13,976 bases of DNA from JAWXTS01 sp044433305 (GTDB lineage: Bacteria > Bacteroidota > Bacteroidia > Bacteroidales > Rikenellaceae). Where the stretch lies: assembly GCA_044433305.1 (NCBI GenBank), contig JAWXTS010000043.1, forward strand, positions 1-13,976. Reading direction: 5' to 3'. Below the pieces are notes generated by a model, which worked only from the letters and a program-made list of their open reading frames with translations, did not search any database and had not been told where the DNA came from. This document shows positions 7,876 to 13,722 of this stretch, piece by piece. Position numbers and translations under genes: made by a program. The stretch's first letter is position 1; each line of letters opens with the position of its first letter.

Positions 7876-8070
7876 ATTTCATATCCTCAGCAAACAGAGG
7901 CTTTAGCTTAAGATTTTGCAGCAGAAGAAACACCTTTTGATGATTTTAACTTAAAAAAACAACCTTTTTAGTTATAAATTAGTCATTTAAGTATTTATAT
8001 ATTAATAAAAATAACATATCTTTGCGGACTATTTCAGAGTTAAATCTCTGGATATCACAAAATACAATCA
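7876..8070. other. A/T-rich intergenic region with promoter and leader
   Basis: No ORF or RNA gene is supported here. The region contains the TATCTTTG box at 8017-8024 and a leader of about 40 bases with a short hairpin: CAGAG 8035-8039 pairs with CTCTG 8046-8050 across a 6-base loop. The A/T-rich stretch 7950-8010 may act as an UP-like element, which is inference. Confidence 0.4.
8017..8024 (+). promoter_or_regulatory. Promoter -7 box of the pseudouridine synthase gene
   Basis: TATCTTTG is an exact TAnnTTTG element 46 bases before the ATG at 8071. The -33 position (7993-7996, ATTT) matches TTTG only partly. Confidence 0.55.
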
Positions 8071-9342
8071 ATGAAAAAAGAATTTACTTCAGAAAAAGGA
8101 AGGACTTTCCGTCGAGATGACGCACGTCCTTCAAACTTCGACAAAGATCGTCGTAACTCAGAACCACGCAAAAAATCTTTTAATCCAAATTTCGATGACA
8201 ACAACCGCTTTATAGGTGGTGGTCGCAGCGAAAGACCAAGCCGTGAGGGTGGATTTAACCGTGAAGGTGGTTTTGGCCGCGAGGGCCGCGTAAACCGCGA
8301 GGGTGGATTTAATCGTGACAGCCGTCCAAATCGCGAAGGTGGTTTCAGCCGCGAACGCAAATTTGAGCGCACAGAGCGTCCATCATTCAGTCGCGATAAC
8401 CGCGAGGACAGACCAAGCCGTGAGGGTAGTTTTAACAGAGATGGTGGCTTCAGCCGCGAGGGCCGCGTAAACCGTGAGGGTGGATTTAATCGTGACAGTC
8501 GTCCAAATCGTGAAGGTGGCTTCAACCGCGAACGCAAATTTGAACGCACAGAGCGTCCAGCATTTGGTCGCAACAGCAAACCAAATAGAAATAAAGACAA
8601 CTACCCACGTTTTGACGCCAAGGTATCAGGCGAGATGCGACTAAACCGTTATGTCGCTAACTCTGGAGTATGCTCACGACGTGAGGCCGATGACTTGATT
8701 ACAGCTGGTCTTGTTTCTGTCAATGGCACTATCGTAACTGAACTAGGCACAAAGGTTAGCCCAAGCGATACTGTTCGCTTCAATGACGAGGTTATCAAAG
8801 GTGAAAAAAACGTCTATATACTAATGAACAAGCCTAAGGGTTTTGTAACAACAATAGAGGACCCTCACGCTGAAAGAACCGTTATGGATCTACTTCGTGA
8901 CGCTTGTACAGAACGCATATACCCAGTTGGTCGACTAGACAAAAACACCATGGGTGTTCTGTTGTTTACCAACGACGGCGATTTGACCAAGAAGCTTACC
9001 CACCCTTCATACAACAAAGCTAAAATCTACCAAGTATCTCTAGATCGCGCCATAACTCAGGCCGACATGTTGAAACTTGAGTCTGGCGTTGTTCTTGAAG
9101 ATGGCGAGATTGCTGCCGACGAGGTTAACTTTGTGGGCGAAACACGCAAGGAAGTAGGCATTGAGATTCACTCGGGCCGCAACCGTATCGTAAGAAGAAT
9201 GTTTGACTCAGTAGGTTACAACGTAGAGAAACTAGACCGTGTTTACTTCGCTGGTCTTACAAAGAAGAACCTTAAACGTGGCGATTGGCGTTTTCTGACA
9301 CCACAAGAGGTTATACTACTTAAAAATGGACAATACAGATAA
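8071..9342 (+). CDS. rluB: rRNA pseudouridine synthase (RsuA/RluB family) with Arg/Gly-rich N-terminal arm
   Basis: Isomerises a uridine in ribosomal RNA. Domains: residues 1-185, a low-complexity basic arm rich in Arg, Gly, Asn, Asp, Glu, Phe; an S4 RNA-binding domain (189 to about 236, MRLNRYVANSGVCSRREADDL); and the catalytic core from about 246. The core holds ILMNKPKG (250-257), YPVGRLDKNTMG with catalytic Asp290, and the family's C-terminal block (HSGRNRIVRRMFDSVG). E. coli relatives lack the arm, which about doubles the length before the S4 domain; Bacteroidetes members commonly have one. The arm contains a near-perfect 59-residue internal duplication (52-106 and 111-165). RluB (23S U2605) is the likeliest member, but RluF or RsuA specificity is not excluded. 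Single gene with its own promoter and terminator. Frame and codon use continue smoothly from the arm into the core, so the arm is real coding sequence. Confidence 0.9.
   Translation: MKKEFTSEKGRTFRRDDARPSNFDKDRRNSEPRKKSFNPNFDDNNRFIGGGRSERPSREGGFNREGGFGREGRVNREGGFNRDSRPNREGGFSRERKFERTERPSFSRDNREDRPSREGSFNRDGGFSREGRVNREGGFNRDSRPNREGGFNRERKFERTERPAFGRNSKPNRNKDNYPRFDAKVSGEMRLNRYVANSGVCSRREADDLITAGLVSVNGTIVTELGTKVSPSDTVRFNDEVIKGEKNVYILMNKPKGFVTTIEDPHAERTVMDLLRDACTERIYPVGRLDKNTMGVLLFTNDGDLTKKLTHPSYNKAKIYQVSLDRAITQADMLKLESGVVLEDGEIAADEVNFVGETRKEVGIEIHSGRNRIVRRMFDSVGYNVEKLDRVYFAGLTKKNLKRGDWRFLTPQEVILLKNGQYR
8224..8565 (+). repeat. Two tandem copies of a 177-base coding repeat
   Basis: Copy 1 occupies 8224-8388 and copy 2 occupies 8401-8565, separated by 12 bases, so the period is 177 bases or 59 codons. 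Both encode the order RPSREG, FNR-GGF, REGRVNREGGFNRDSRPN, REGGF, RERKFERTERP. Differences are mostly synonymous third-position changes (for example AATCGC/AATCGT) plus a few substitutions such as GGF to GSF and FSR to FNR. Inside each copy, REGGF-type hexapeptides form a finer repeat. Confidence 0.9.
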
Positions 9343-9369
9343 TGTATTGAAAATCAGATATCAATAAAT

Positions 9370-9418
9370 CTTAGGCCTGTGATTTACAAACTAAATTGCA
9401 GGCCTAAGTTATTTTTAT
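9370..9418 (+). terminator. Intrinsic terminator after the pseudouridine synthase gene
   Basis: CTTAGGCCTG (9370-9379) pairs perfectly with CAGGCCTAAG (9399-9408), extended by a T-G pair, with a loop of about 17 bases and the tail TTATTTTTAT. Confidence 0.8.
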
Positions 9419-9428
9419 GGCCAAAAGT

Positions 9429-9459
9429 TTTGAGGATAACAAATTTTAACTTACATTTG
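9429..9459 (+). promoter_or_regulatory. Promoter of the tRNA-Lys gene
   Basis: TTTG at 9429-9432, 19 bases, then TACATTTG at 9452-9459, an exact TAnnTTTG box. The tRNA begins 20 bases downstream of the box. Confidence 0.65.
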
Positions 9460-9479
9460 TGCCACTTAAACCAGACGAT

Positions 9480-9552
9480 GATCTCTTAGCTCAGCTGGTA
9501 GAGCACGACACTCTTAATGTTGGGGTCCAGGGTTCGATCCCCTGAGGGATCA
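9480..9552 (+). tRNA. tRNA-Lys (anticodon CTT)
   Basis: A 73-base cloverleaf can be folded completely. The acceptor stem is GATCTCT (9480-9486) with AGGGATC (9545-9551), one T-G pair. The D stem is GCTC/GAGC (9489-9492, 9501-9504). The anticodon stem is CGACA/TGTTG (9506-9510, 9518-9522) with loop CTCTTAA, placing CTT at 9513-9515, which reads AAG. The variable loop is GGGTC. The T stem is CAGGG/CCCTG with the TTCGATC loop. The discriminator base is A at 9552. CCA is not encoded, so it must be added after transcription. Confidence 0.96.
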
Positions 9553-9576
9553 CTTTTTTTTAAGGCGCAAGTCGCC

Positions 9577-9618
9577 AAAAAGACCTGAGAATCAATCGAT
9601 TCTCGGGTCTTTTTCTTT
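9577..9618 (+). terminator. Terminator of the tRNA-Lys gene
   Basis: A 17-base arm (9577-9593) pairs with 9598-9614 with one wobble pair. The core is GACCTGAGAATC with GATTCTCGGGTC, in a 4-base loop hairpin flanked by A5 and T5. A small GGCG/CGCC hairpin (9564-9567, 9573-9576) sits between it and the tRNA end and may affect 3' processing. Confidence 0.85.
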
Positions 9619-9719
9619 TCATAAAATAGCGGGCTAGATATTCTTTTTTTGCCAAATAAATAAGGCTATTACCCAAAAAATCACTACCTTGCATTCTATA
9701 TAACAAAACGAAGATAGCA

Positions 9720-10811
9720 ATGTCAAAAACAATAGTTTGCATAGTAGAGCAGGAGATGATTTTGAACTACCTTTTCATTAAGGAATTGTGCAATAACGAA
9801 GATACAGTACTACTGATTTCACAGCAGAAACTCGCGCCACTCGTTGCGCAATTCAAGAAACTATTCCAGCAAACAACCATCGACTCTATCATACTAGCCA
9901 AGGACGGTGACGAGGATTTGTGGGACACTATTTGTCGCACCATCCGCTCGCGCTTATCCCGCAGCGAGAATTACGCAGTCAACCTCTCGGGCGGAACCCG
10001 CCTTATGAGCATTGCCGTGCAGCAGGTCTTCGAGCGATTCAACTCTCAGTTTTATTTCATGCCCATTGACCGCAACGTTATTATCCACTCACAGATAGAT
10101 GACAATAACGACAACAATGATGATGAGATAATAGATATTAAACATAGAGTAAGCATAGAAGAATACCTGAGAATAAACGATATTAAATGCACTTATAGCA
10201 TACCAACGCAGCCAAAGGAATATACCCAGAGTCTACTGACTCTCTTTACAGATAAGCTACTGTCTAATAACGACTACAATATTATAGCAGAACTAAGTAG
10301 CAACAATAAAAAATTTGTTGAGTATAGCCAAGTAAGCGGTCTGAGTAAGTTCATACGATATATTGGTTTTGCACCTGAGCAAGAGGGCGGCCTGACAAAA
10401 GATGAGATTAAGTACCTAACAGGCGGCTGGTATGAAGATTGTATTTATCATAATGTCAAAGACATGATTTCGCCAGATGACATTGCTACGGGCGTTGTGA
10501 TTCAGCGCAAGAAAAACCACAACAACGACATAAATGAGCTAGATGTGGTCTTTACCCTTAACAACCGATTATTTGTCATAGAGTGCAAAACGGGTGTTGG
10601 CAAGGCCTCCAAGTATCATGATACTGTTTATAAGGCGTGCGCCCTACGTGAGGCCCTGCTTGGAATGCGCTCCAATGCTTATATATTCTCGCTCAACGAC
10701 GACCCTAATGACCGCCTAAAGATTACCGCCCGCAATATGGATATAGTCTATTGCGACTTCACCTTCTCTACCCAGACCTCAAAGCTAAAGGACCTTTTTA
10801 AGGACTCGTAG
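9720..10811 (+). CDS. Card1/Can2-like CARF-domain nuclease
   Basis: Predicted nucleic-acid nuclease switched on by a cyclic oligoadenylate. Card1/Can2 proteins do this in type III CRISPR immunity, binding cA4 and cutting single-stranded DNA and/or RNA. The 363 residues show an N-terminal CARF domain (about 1-122; strand IVCIVEQEMI, ligand-loop motif NLSGGTRLMS at 88-97). A short Asp/Asn-rich linker follows (126-137), then a helical linker domain (about 145-230, EEYLRINDI). Last is a PD-(D/E)xK nuclease: GGWYED (235-240), ELD with Asp275, and VIECKTG with Glu288 and Lys290. All expected catalytic residues are present, so the gene looks functional. The ATG at 9720 has no strong ribosome site. 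No cas10, cas7 or cas5-like gene and no CRISPR array are in the window. It lies just downstream of a tRNA gene and converges on a decayed AAA+ gene. Confidence 0.87.
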   Translation: MSKTIVCIVEQEMILNYLFIKELCNNEDTVLLISQQKLAPLVAQFKKLFQQTTIDSIILAKDGDEDLWDTICRTIRSRLSRSENYAVNLSGGTRLMSIAVQQVFERFNSQFYFMPIDRNVIIHSQIDDNNDNNDDEIIDIKHRVSIEEYLRINDIKCTYSIPTQPKEYTQSLLTLFTDKLLSNNDYNIIAELSSNNKKFVEYSQVSGLSKFIRYIGFAPEQEGGLTKDEIKYLTGGWYEDCIYHNVKDMISPDDIATGVVIQRKKNHNNDINELDVVFTLNNRLFVIECKTGVGKASKYHDTVYKACALREALLGMRSNAYIFSLNDDPNDRLKITARNMDIVYCDFTFSTQTSKLKDLFKDS

Positions 10812-10859
10812 GGAGGCTGTATGGCGAGGGGTTGTCTAACACTAATAACTCAAACTTTT

Positions 10860-11940
10860 TTAATACCCCATCCTAGTGGCGCGAGGCGATTGTAGCTTAT
10901 CGAAGTTAGATACCACCTCCTTGGATATAGTATTACTCTCATAGTCACCCGCAGAGACAATATTACGAATTGTGCGTGCCAACTCTTTCATGGTGCGGGC
11001 ATTGGCATCTGCGGCACCCGAACCACTGCATAGCCTTGCTATATAACTATACATTATTGTTACGGCATCGGGGCTGAGGCTCAAGTCGTGTTTCTTGAGT
11101 TGTGATGATAGTATCGCCATTAGCTCCTCGGCTTTGACCTCGACCGTATGACCTTTTCCCAGCAAGTGCATAGCCTTTAATATCTCGGACAACACTTCGG
11201 CCACAGACGATTTGCCAGTACCTGTATTGCCCACAAAACTCCATTTGAGTGGATAGCGTTCAATCTGAGTTGGATTTTTACGGTTCATGGCCCTTGCAAA
11301 ATCTACAAACTGGTGAATGGCAAGCTTGACTTTGGTAAGTCCCACCATAGCATCCAATCGCTCCAGAGCACCCTCTAGCATATCCTCATCAAAGAGATTC
11401 TCGTTTATCATTCGTATCTGCTTATACTCTATTGGAATATCTCGCTGGAGTATACGTTTGAGCTTTGCAGGGTCGCTCTCGCCCTCCAATCGCACGGCCA
11501 TATTAGGCAACACCTGTGTAGTGATTAGGCGCACCACAAAGCGAGCATTACTAAAGTTGCTATCCTTGAGCTTACATTCCTTGCGAATCAAAGCCTTGAC
11601 CGCCTCGGCGGCTCCTTTGGTGAAAGTAAGCGAGTTGCGTTTTGCTACGCCCTCGGCAATTTCAAAAAGCTCATCTTCATTATAATCCTCGAAATGGAAG
11701 GTGTAAGGGAAACGCCCCCTTAAGACCTGGGTTGATATTCAACAAATATTCCATCTCTTTTGGGTATCCCGCAAGTATCACTATCATATCTATATTCTCT
11801 TTGCCAAGAGCGTCGAGCAGAACCTCAACGGCATTCTTACCAAAGTCGTTTCCTGCCTCATCAAAAAGCGTATATGCCTCGTCAATGAACAAGATATTCC
11901 CGTGAGATTTATCACGATTGTAGTAGTTGTGGCACAGACA
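10860..11940 (-). pseudogene. Decayed SpoVK/CbbX-type tandem AAA+ ATPase
   Basis: The remnant reads from about 11940 to the stop at 10860. Upstream frame: GNILFIDEAYTLF (Walker B), then DMIVILAGYPKEMEYLL (sensor 1) and NPGLKG. The reading frame then shifts at a C5 run on the plus strand (11715-11719). The next frame continues with RFPYTFHFEDYNEDEL, the expected arginine-finger and lid sequence, and runs on to the end. The second AAA module has AMVGLTKVKLAIHQFVDFAR and Walker A GNTGTGKSS (residues 121-129 of the 243-residue downstream ORF). It jumps from EELMAI (near 11112) straight to the lid-like LKKHDLSLSPDA and NARTMKELART, so its own Walker B and sensor region is absent. Before 11941 an in-frame TAA closes the frame and the N-terminal Walker A part is missing. 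The lesions together argue for a pseudogene rather than one sequencing error. Confidence 0.82.
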
Positions 11941-11960
11941 TTAATCACAAAGTTGAGAAG

Positions 11961-12362
11961 GTGTTGAGATCATCGTTATCTACTATGCGTGTGCCGATAT
12001 TTAATATAAAACAGGTTAATACTATCTATCATGATACCAGCATGAAAAAAGATCTAATCTATTGGATGATTAACCCTTGCAATAGTCCAATAGAGGCGAT
12101 AAATAGCGATCAAAAATTTTCGATATCTTTGGTGTTGATGTGCGACCAGAACAAACTTTTGAGTATAGTTTCTGTGCCGTCAGAGGACAAAATATATTTT
12201 GAAGATCTCGACAAAGGGGTCTTCGTTATTGAGGGTCTTATAAAAAAGCGATTTAATCCACCTGTGAGCTCTCTTTCGGCCATGGCAAAGCCTATTTCTG
12301 AAGAAGATCAACAGAAGTATTCTGGCAGAGACAACCCGAATACACATTATTGGCTGGGGTAG
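11961..12362 (+). CDS. Unrecognised ORF, possibly 5'-truncated
   Basis: 133 codons from a GTG at 11961; ATG at 11985 (MRVPIFNIKQ) and 12042 (MKKDLIYWM) are alternative starts. I do not recognise the family. The protein looks like real coding sequence, with hydrophobic strands (FSISLVLMC, LLSIVSVP) and an even residue mix. There is no signal peptide, membrane segment or known motif. The frame is open upstream across the AAA+ remnant (for example INHKVEK at 11940-11960), so the gene may have lost its original 5' end when the two loci were joined. Its stop at 12360-12362 lies inside a hairpin shared with the convergent membrane-protein gene. Expression and function are unknown. Confidence 0.45.
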   Translation: MLRSSLSTMRVPIFNIKQVNTIYHDTSMKKDLIYWMINPCNSPIEAINSDQKFSISLVLMCDQNKLLSIVSVPSEDKIYFEDLDKGVFVIEGLIKKRFNPPVSSLSAMAKPISEEDQQKYSGRDNPNTHYWLG

Positions 12363-12377
12363 GCCTTTGCCTACTCC
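12356..12377. terminator. Hairpin spanning two convergent stop codons
   Basis: GGGGTAGGC (12356-12364) pairs with GCCTACTCC (12369-12377) around a 4-base CTTT loop, with one G-T pair. On the plus strand it is followed by TCCCTTTTG. It contains the TAG of the 11961 ORF and the TAG of the 12679 gene. The T tract is weak. Confidence 0.5.
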
Positions 12378-12679
12378 TCCCTTTTGTTATTAGCCCCAAA
12401 GGTAATGGCCAGAGTCAGCGAGGTGACGAGTATTCCAAGTAGGAAACCTGCCCCTTGAGTGTAATCACGTAGGTTAATATCTGTCGCCACGAATAAGATA
12501 TAGGCGATAACGATATTTGTGAATCCCCATAGAACATTCACCACCGCAGAGGATTTTCCCTTTACAGGTGGCTTTGCAAAGGGCGAATAGAAAGGTTTGC
12601 CGTGTACTCCCGGGATAATATGGGGCAGTGAATTTGTTGCGAAAAACCCGAATGCAAACGCAATAATAAAGTCTGTCAT
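12371..12679 (-). CDS. Small three-helix membrane protein
   Basis: 102 residues with three predicted membrane helices: FIIAFAFGFFATNSLPHIIPG (4-24), VNVLWGFTNIVIAYILFV (47-64) and AGFLLGILVTSLTLAITFGA (76-95). Conserved-looking features are FGFFATNSLPH and the loop FYSPFAKPPVKGKSSAVVNVLWGF. I recall similar small inner-membrane proteins of unknown function in several phyla, with the same TNS-PH and SS-VNV-WG pattern. No catalytic residues are obvious. It begins at ATG 12679, divergent from the sensor kinase gene, and no convincing promoter is seen in the 95-base gap. Confidence 0.75.
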   Translation of the reverse strand: MTDFIIAFAFGFFATNSLPHIIPGVHGKPFYSPFAKPPVKGKSSAVVNVLWGFTNIVIAYILFVATDINLRDYTQGAGFLLGILVTSLTLAITFGANNKREE

Positions 12680-12774
12680 TGTTTATATTTAATTATGTTA
12701 ATTGCTCTGTTCTAAACCAACGATTGCGTTTTGAGTTAATTGTGTAACCCAAACTCCAGTAGAGGAATTGCGCT

Positions 12775-13722
12775 TTGCTGAAATTAGTAGCTTTAATTCC
12801 AAACGTGCCAAACAATGCTTTCATTTGGCAAAGTTCAAAGCTCTTTTTGGTGGTTATAGGCTATCTCATTGTGAGCTATACCTTGAGCATAAGATTTAAC
12901 TTTGTGACATATATCATCCACAAGGAGTGGGTCAAAAGTCTGCTCTCGATGTTGTTTTTTGCTCTTATTACATTTGCAGCCATTAATATAGACATAGACA
13001 ATATCGAAGGAGTTACAAGCTCACAGATGTCGAGGATTCAAAATGGAGTTATCTTTATGTCAGGTTTTATAGTGGTGAGCTTTACGGTAGCATTTGGATT
13101 TTTCGCAGAGCTTATTCGTAGAGACAAAGCACATAAAGAGCTATTGGCGGAGAAGAATCGAGCGGAGCTTGCTATGTATAAGTCGCAGATAAACCCTCAC
13201 TTTATGTTCAATACGCTCAACACCATCTACTCTTTGAACTTTGCAGGGTCAGAGCGGACGGGTGATGTGATAATGAAATTCTCTAATATTGTGAGGTATA
13301 TCTATCAGAACAGCGATAAAGAGAGGGTTCTGATTGTTGATGAGGCGGTATATCTTAACGAATTTATAGAACTCCATACAATGCGACTAAGCAAGACCAC
13401 AACGGTAGATTTCCACTACGAGATAGATGACCAGAGCGCACAGATACCCTCTATGATCTTTATCACTTTTATCGAGAACGCGTTTAAGTATGGGGTGTCA
13501 TCATCGCATAAATCATTGATAGAGATATGTTTGACTCTAAAGAATGGAGTGCTATTATTTACAACAGCAAACACTATCTTCCAACGAAACGCCACCTCGT
13601 CGGGCATAGGAATCAAAAACTGCGAAAAACGCCTTTCGCTGCTCTATCCCTCTCGATATAGTTTGAAGTGCGGAGAGGTGGAGAGTAATATTTACAAAAC
13701 AGAATTAAGTATTAAATTATGA
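12775..13722 (+). CDS. LytS/YehU-type sensor histidine kinase
   Basis: Membrane sensor kinase expected to phosphorylate the response regulator starting at 13719. About 315 residues: hydrophobic segments at 22-38, 52-70 and 91-112; a short coiled-coil-like stretch (AHKELLAEKNRAELAM); the His-kinase motif SQINPHFMFNTLNTIYSL with phosphoacceptor His142; the N box ITFIENAFKYGV with Asn235; and a G box SSGIGIKNCEKRLSLLY. There is no long extracellular sensor domain, as is usual for this subfamily in Bacteroidetes. The start is uncertain. An in-frame stop at 12760 rules out much extension, and the first available start is TTG at 12775, rare in this group. Relatives often have four helices, so one may be missing. 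Overlap by ATGA with the next gene indicates coupling. Confidence 0.9.
   Translation: MLKLVALIPNVPNNAFIWQSSKLFLVVIGYLIVSYTLSIRFNFVTYIIHKEWVKSLLSMLFFALITFAAINIDIDNIEGVTSSQMSRIQNGVIFMSGFIVVSFTVAFGFFAELIRRDKAHKELLAEKNRAELAMYKSQINPHFMFNTLNTIYSLNFAGSERTGDVIMKFSNIVRYIYQNSDKERVLIVDEAVYLNEFIELHTMRLSKTTTVDFHYEIDDQSAQIPSMIFITFIENAFKYGVSSSHKSLIEICLTLKNGVLLFTTANTIFQRNATSSGIGIKNCEKRLSLLYPSRYSLKCGEVESNIYKTELSIKL

Noticed and set aside
8055..8600. A 181-codon minus-strand ORF rich in Arg, Leu, Pro and Ser (SRLNPPSRF repeats)
   Set aside because: It is the antisense image of the repetitive Arg/Gly arm of the pseudouridine synthase. The repeat keeps that frame open, and no known family is seen.
9648..9691. 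TTTG ... TACCTTG as a promoter for the CARF nuclease gene
   Set aside because: The spacing is about 33 bases and the -7 box lacks one T. It is not convincing.
11317..11905. Two overlapping plus-strand ORFs of 122 and 87 codons
   Set aside because: They run antisense to the AAA+ remnant, which has recognisable motifs on the minus strand. They are Ser-rich shadow frames.
11971..12030. Minus-strand frame reading NIGTRIVDNDDLNTFSTL before the AAA+ remnant
   Set aside because: It is short, bounded by stops, and antisense to the longer plus-strand ORF. It does not join the AAA+ frame.
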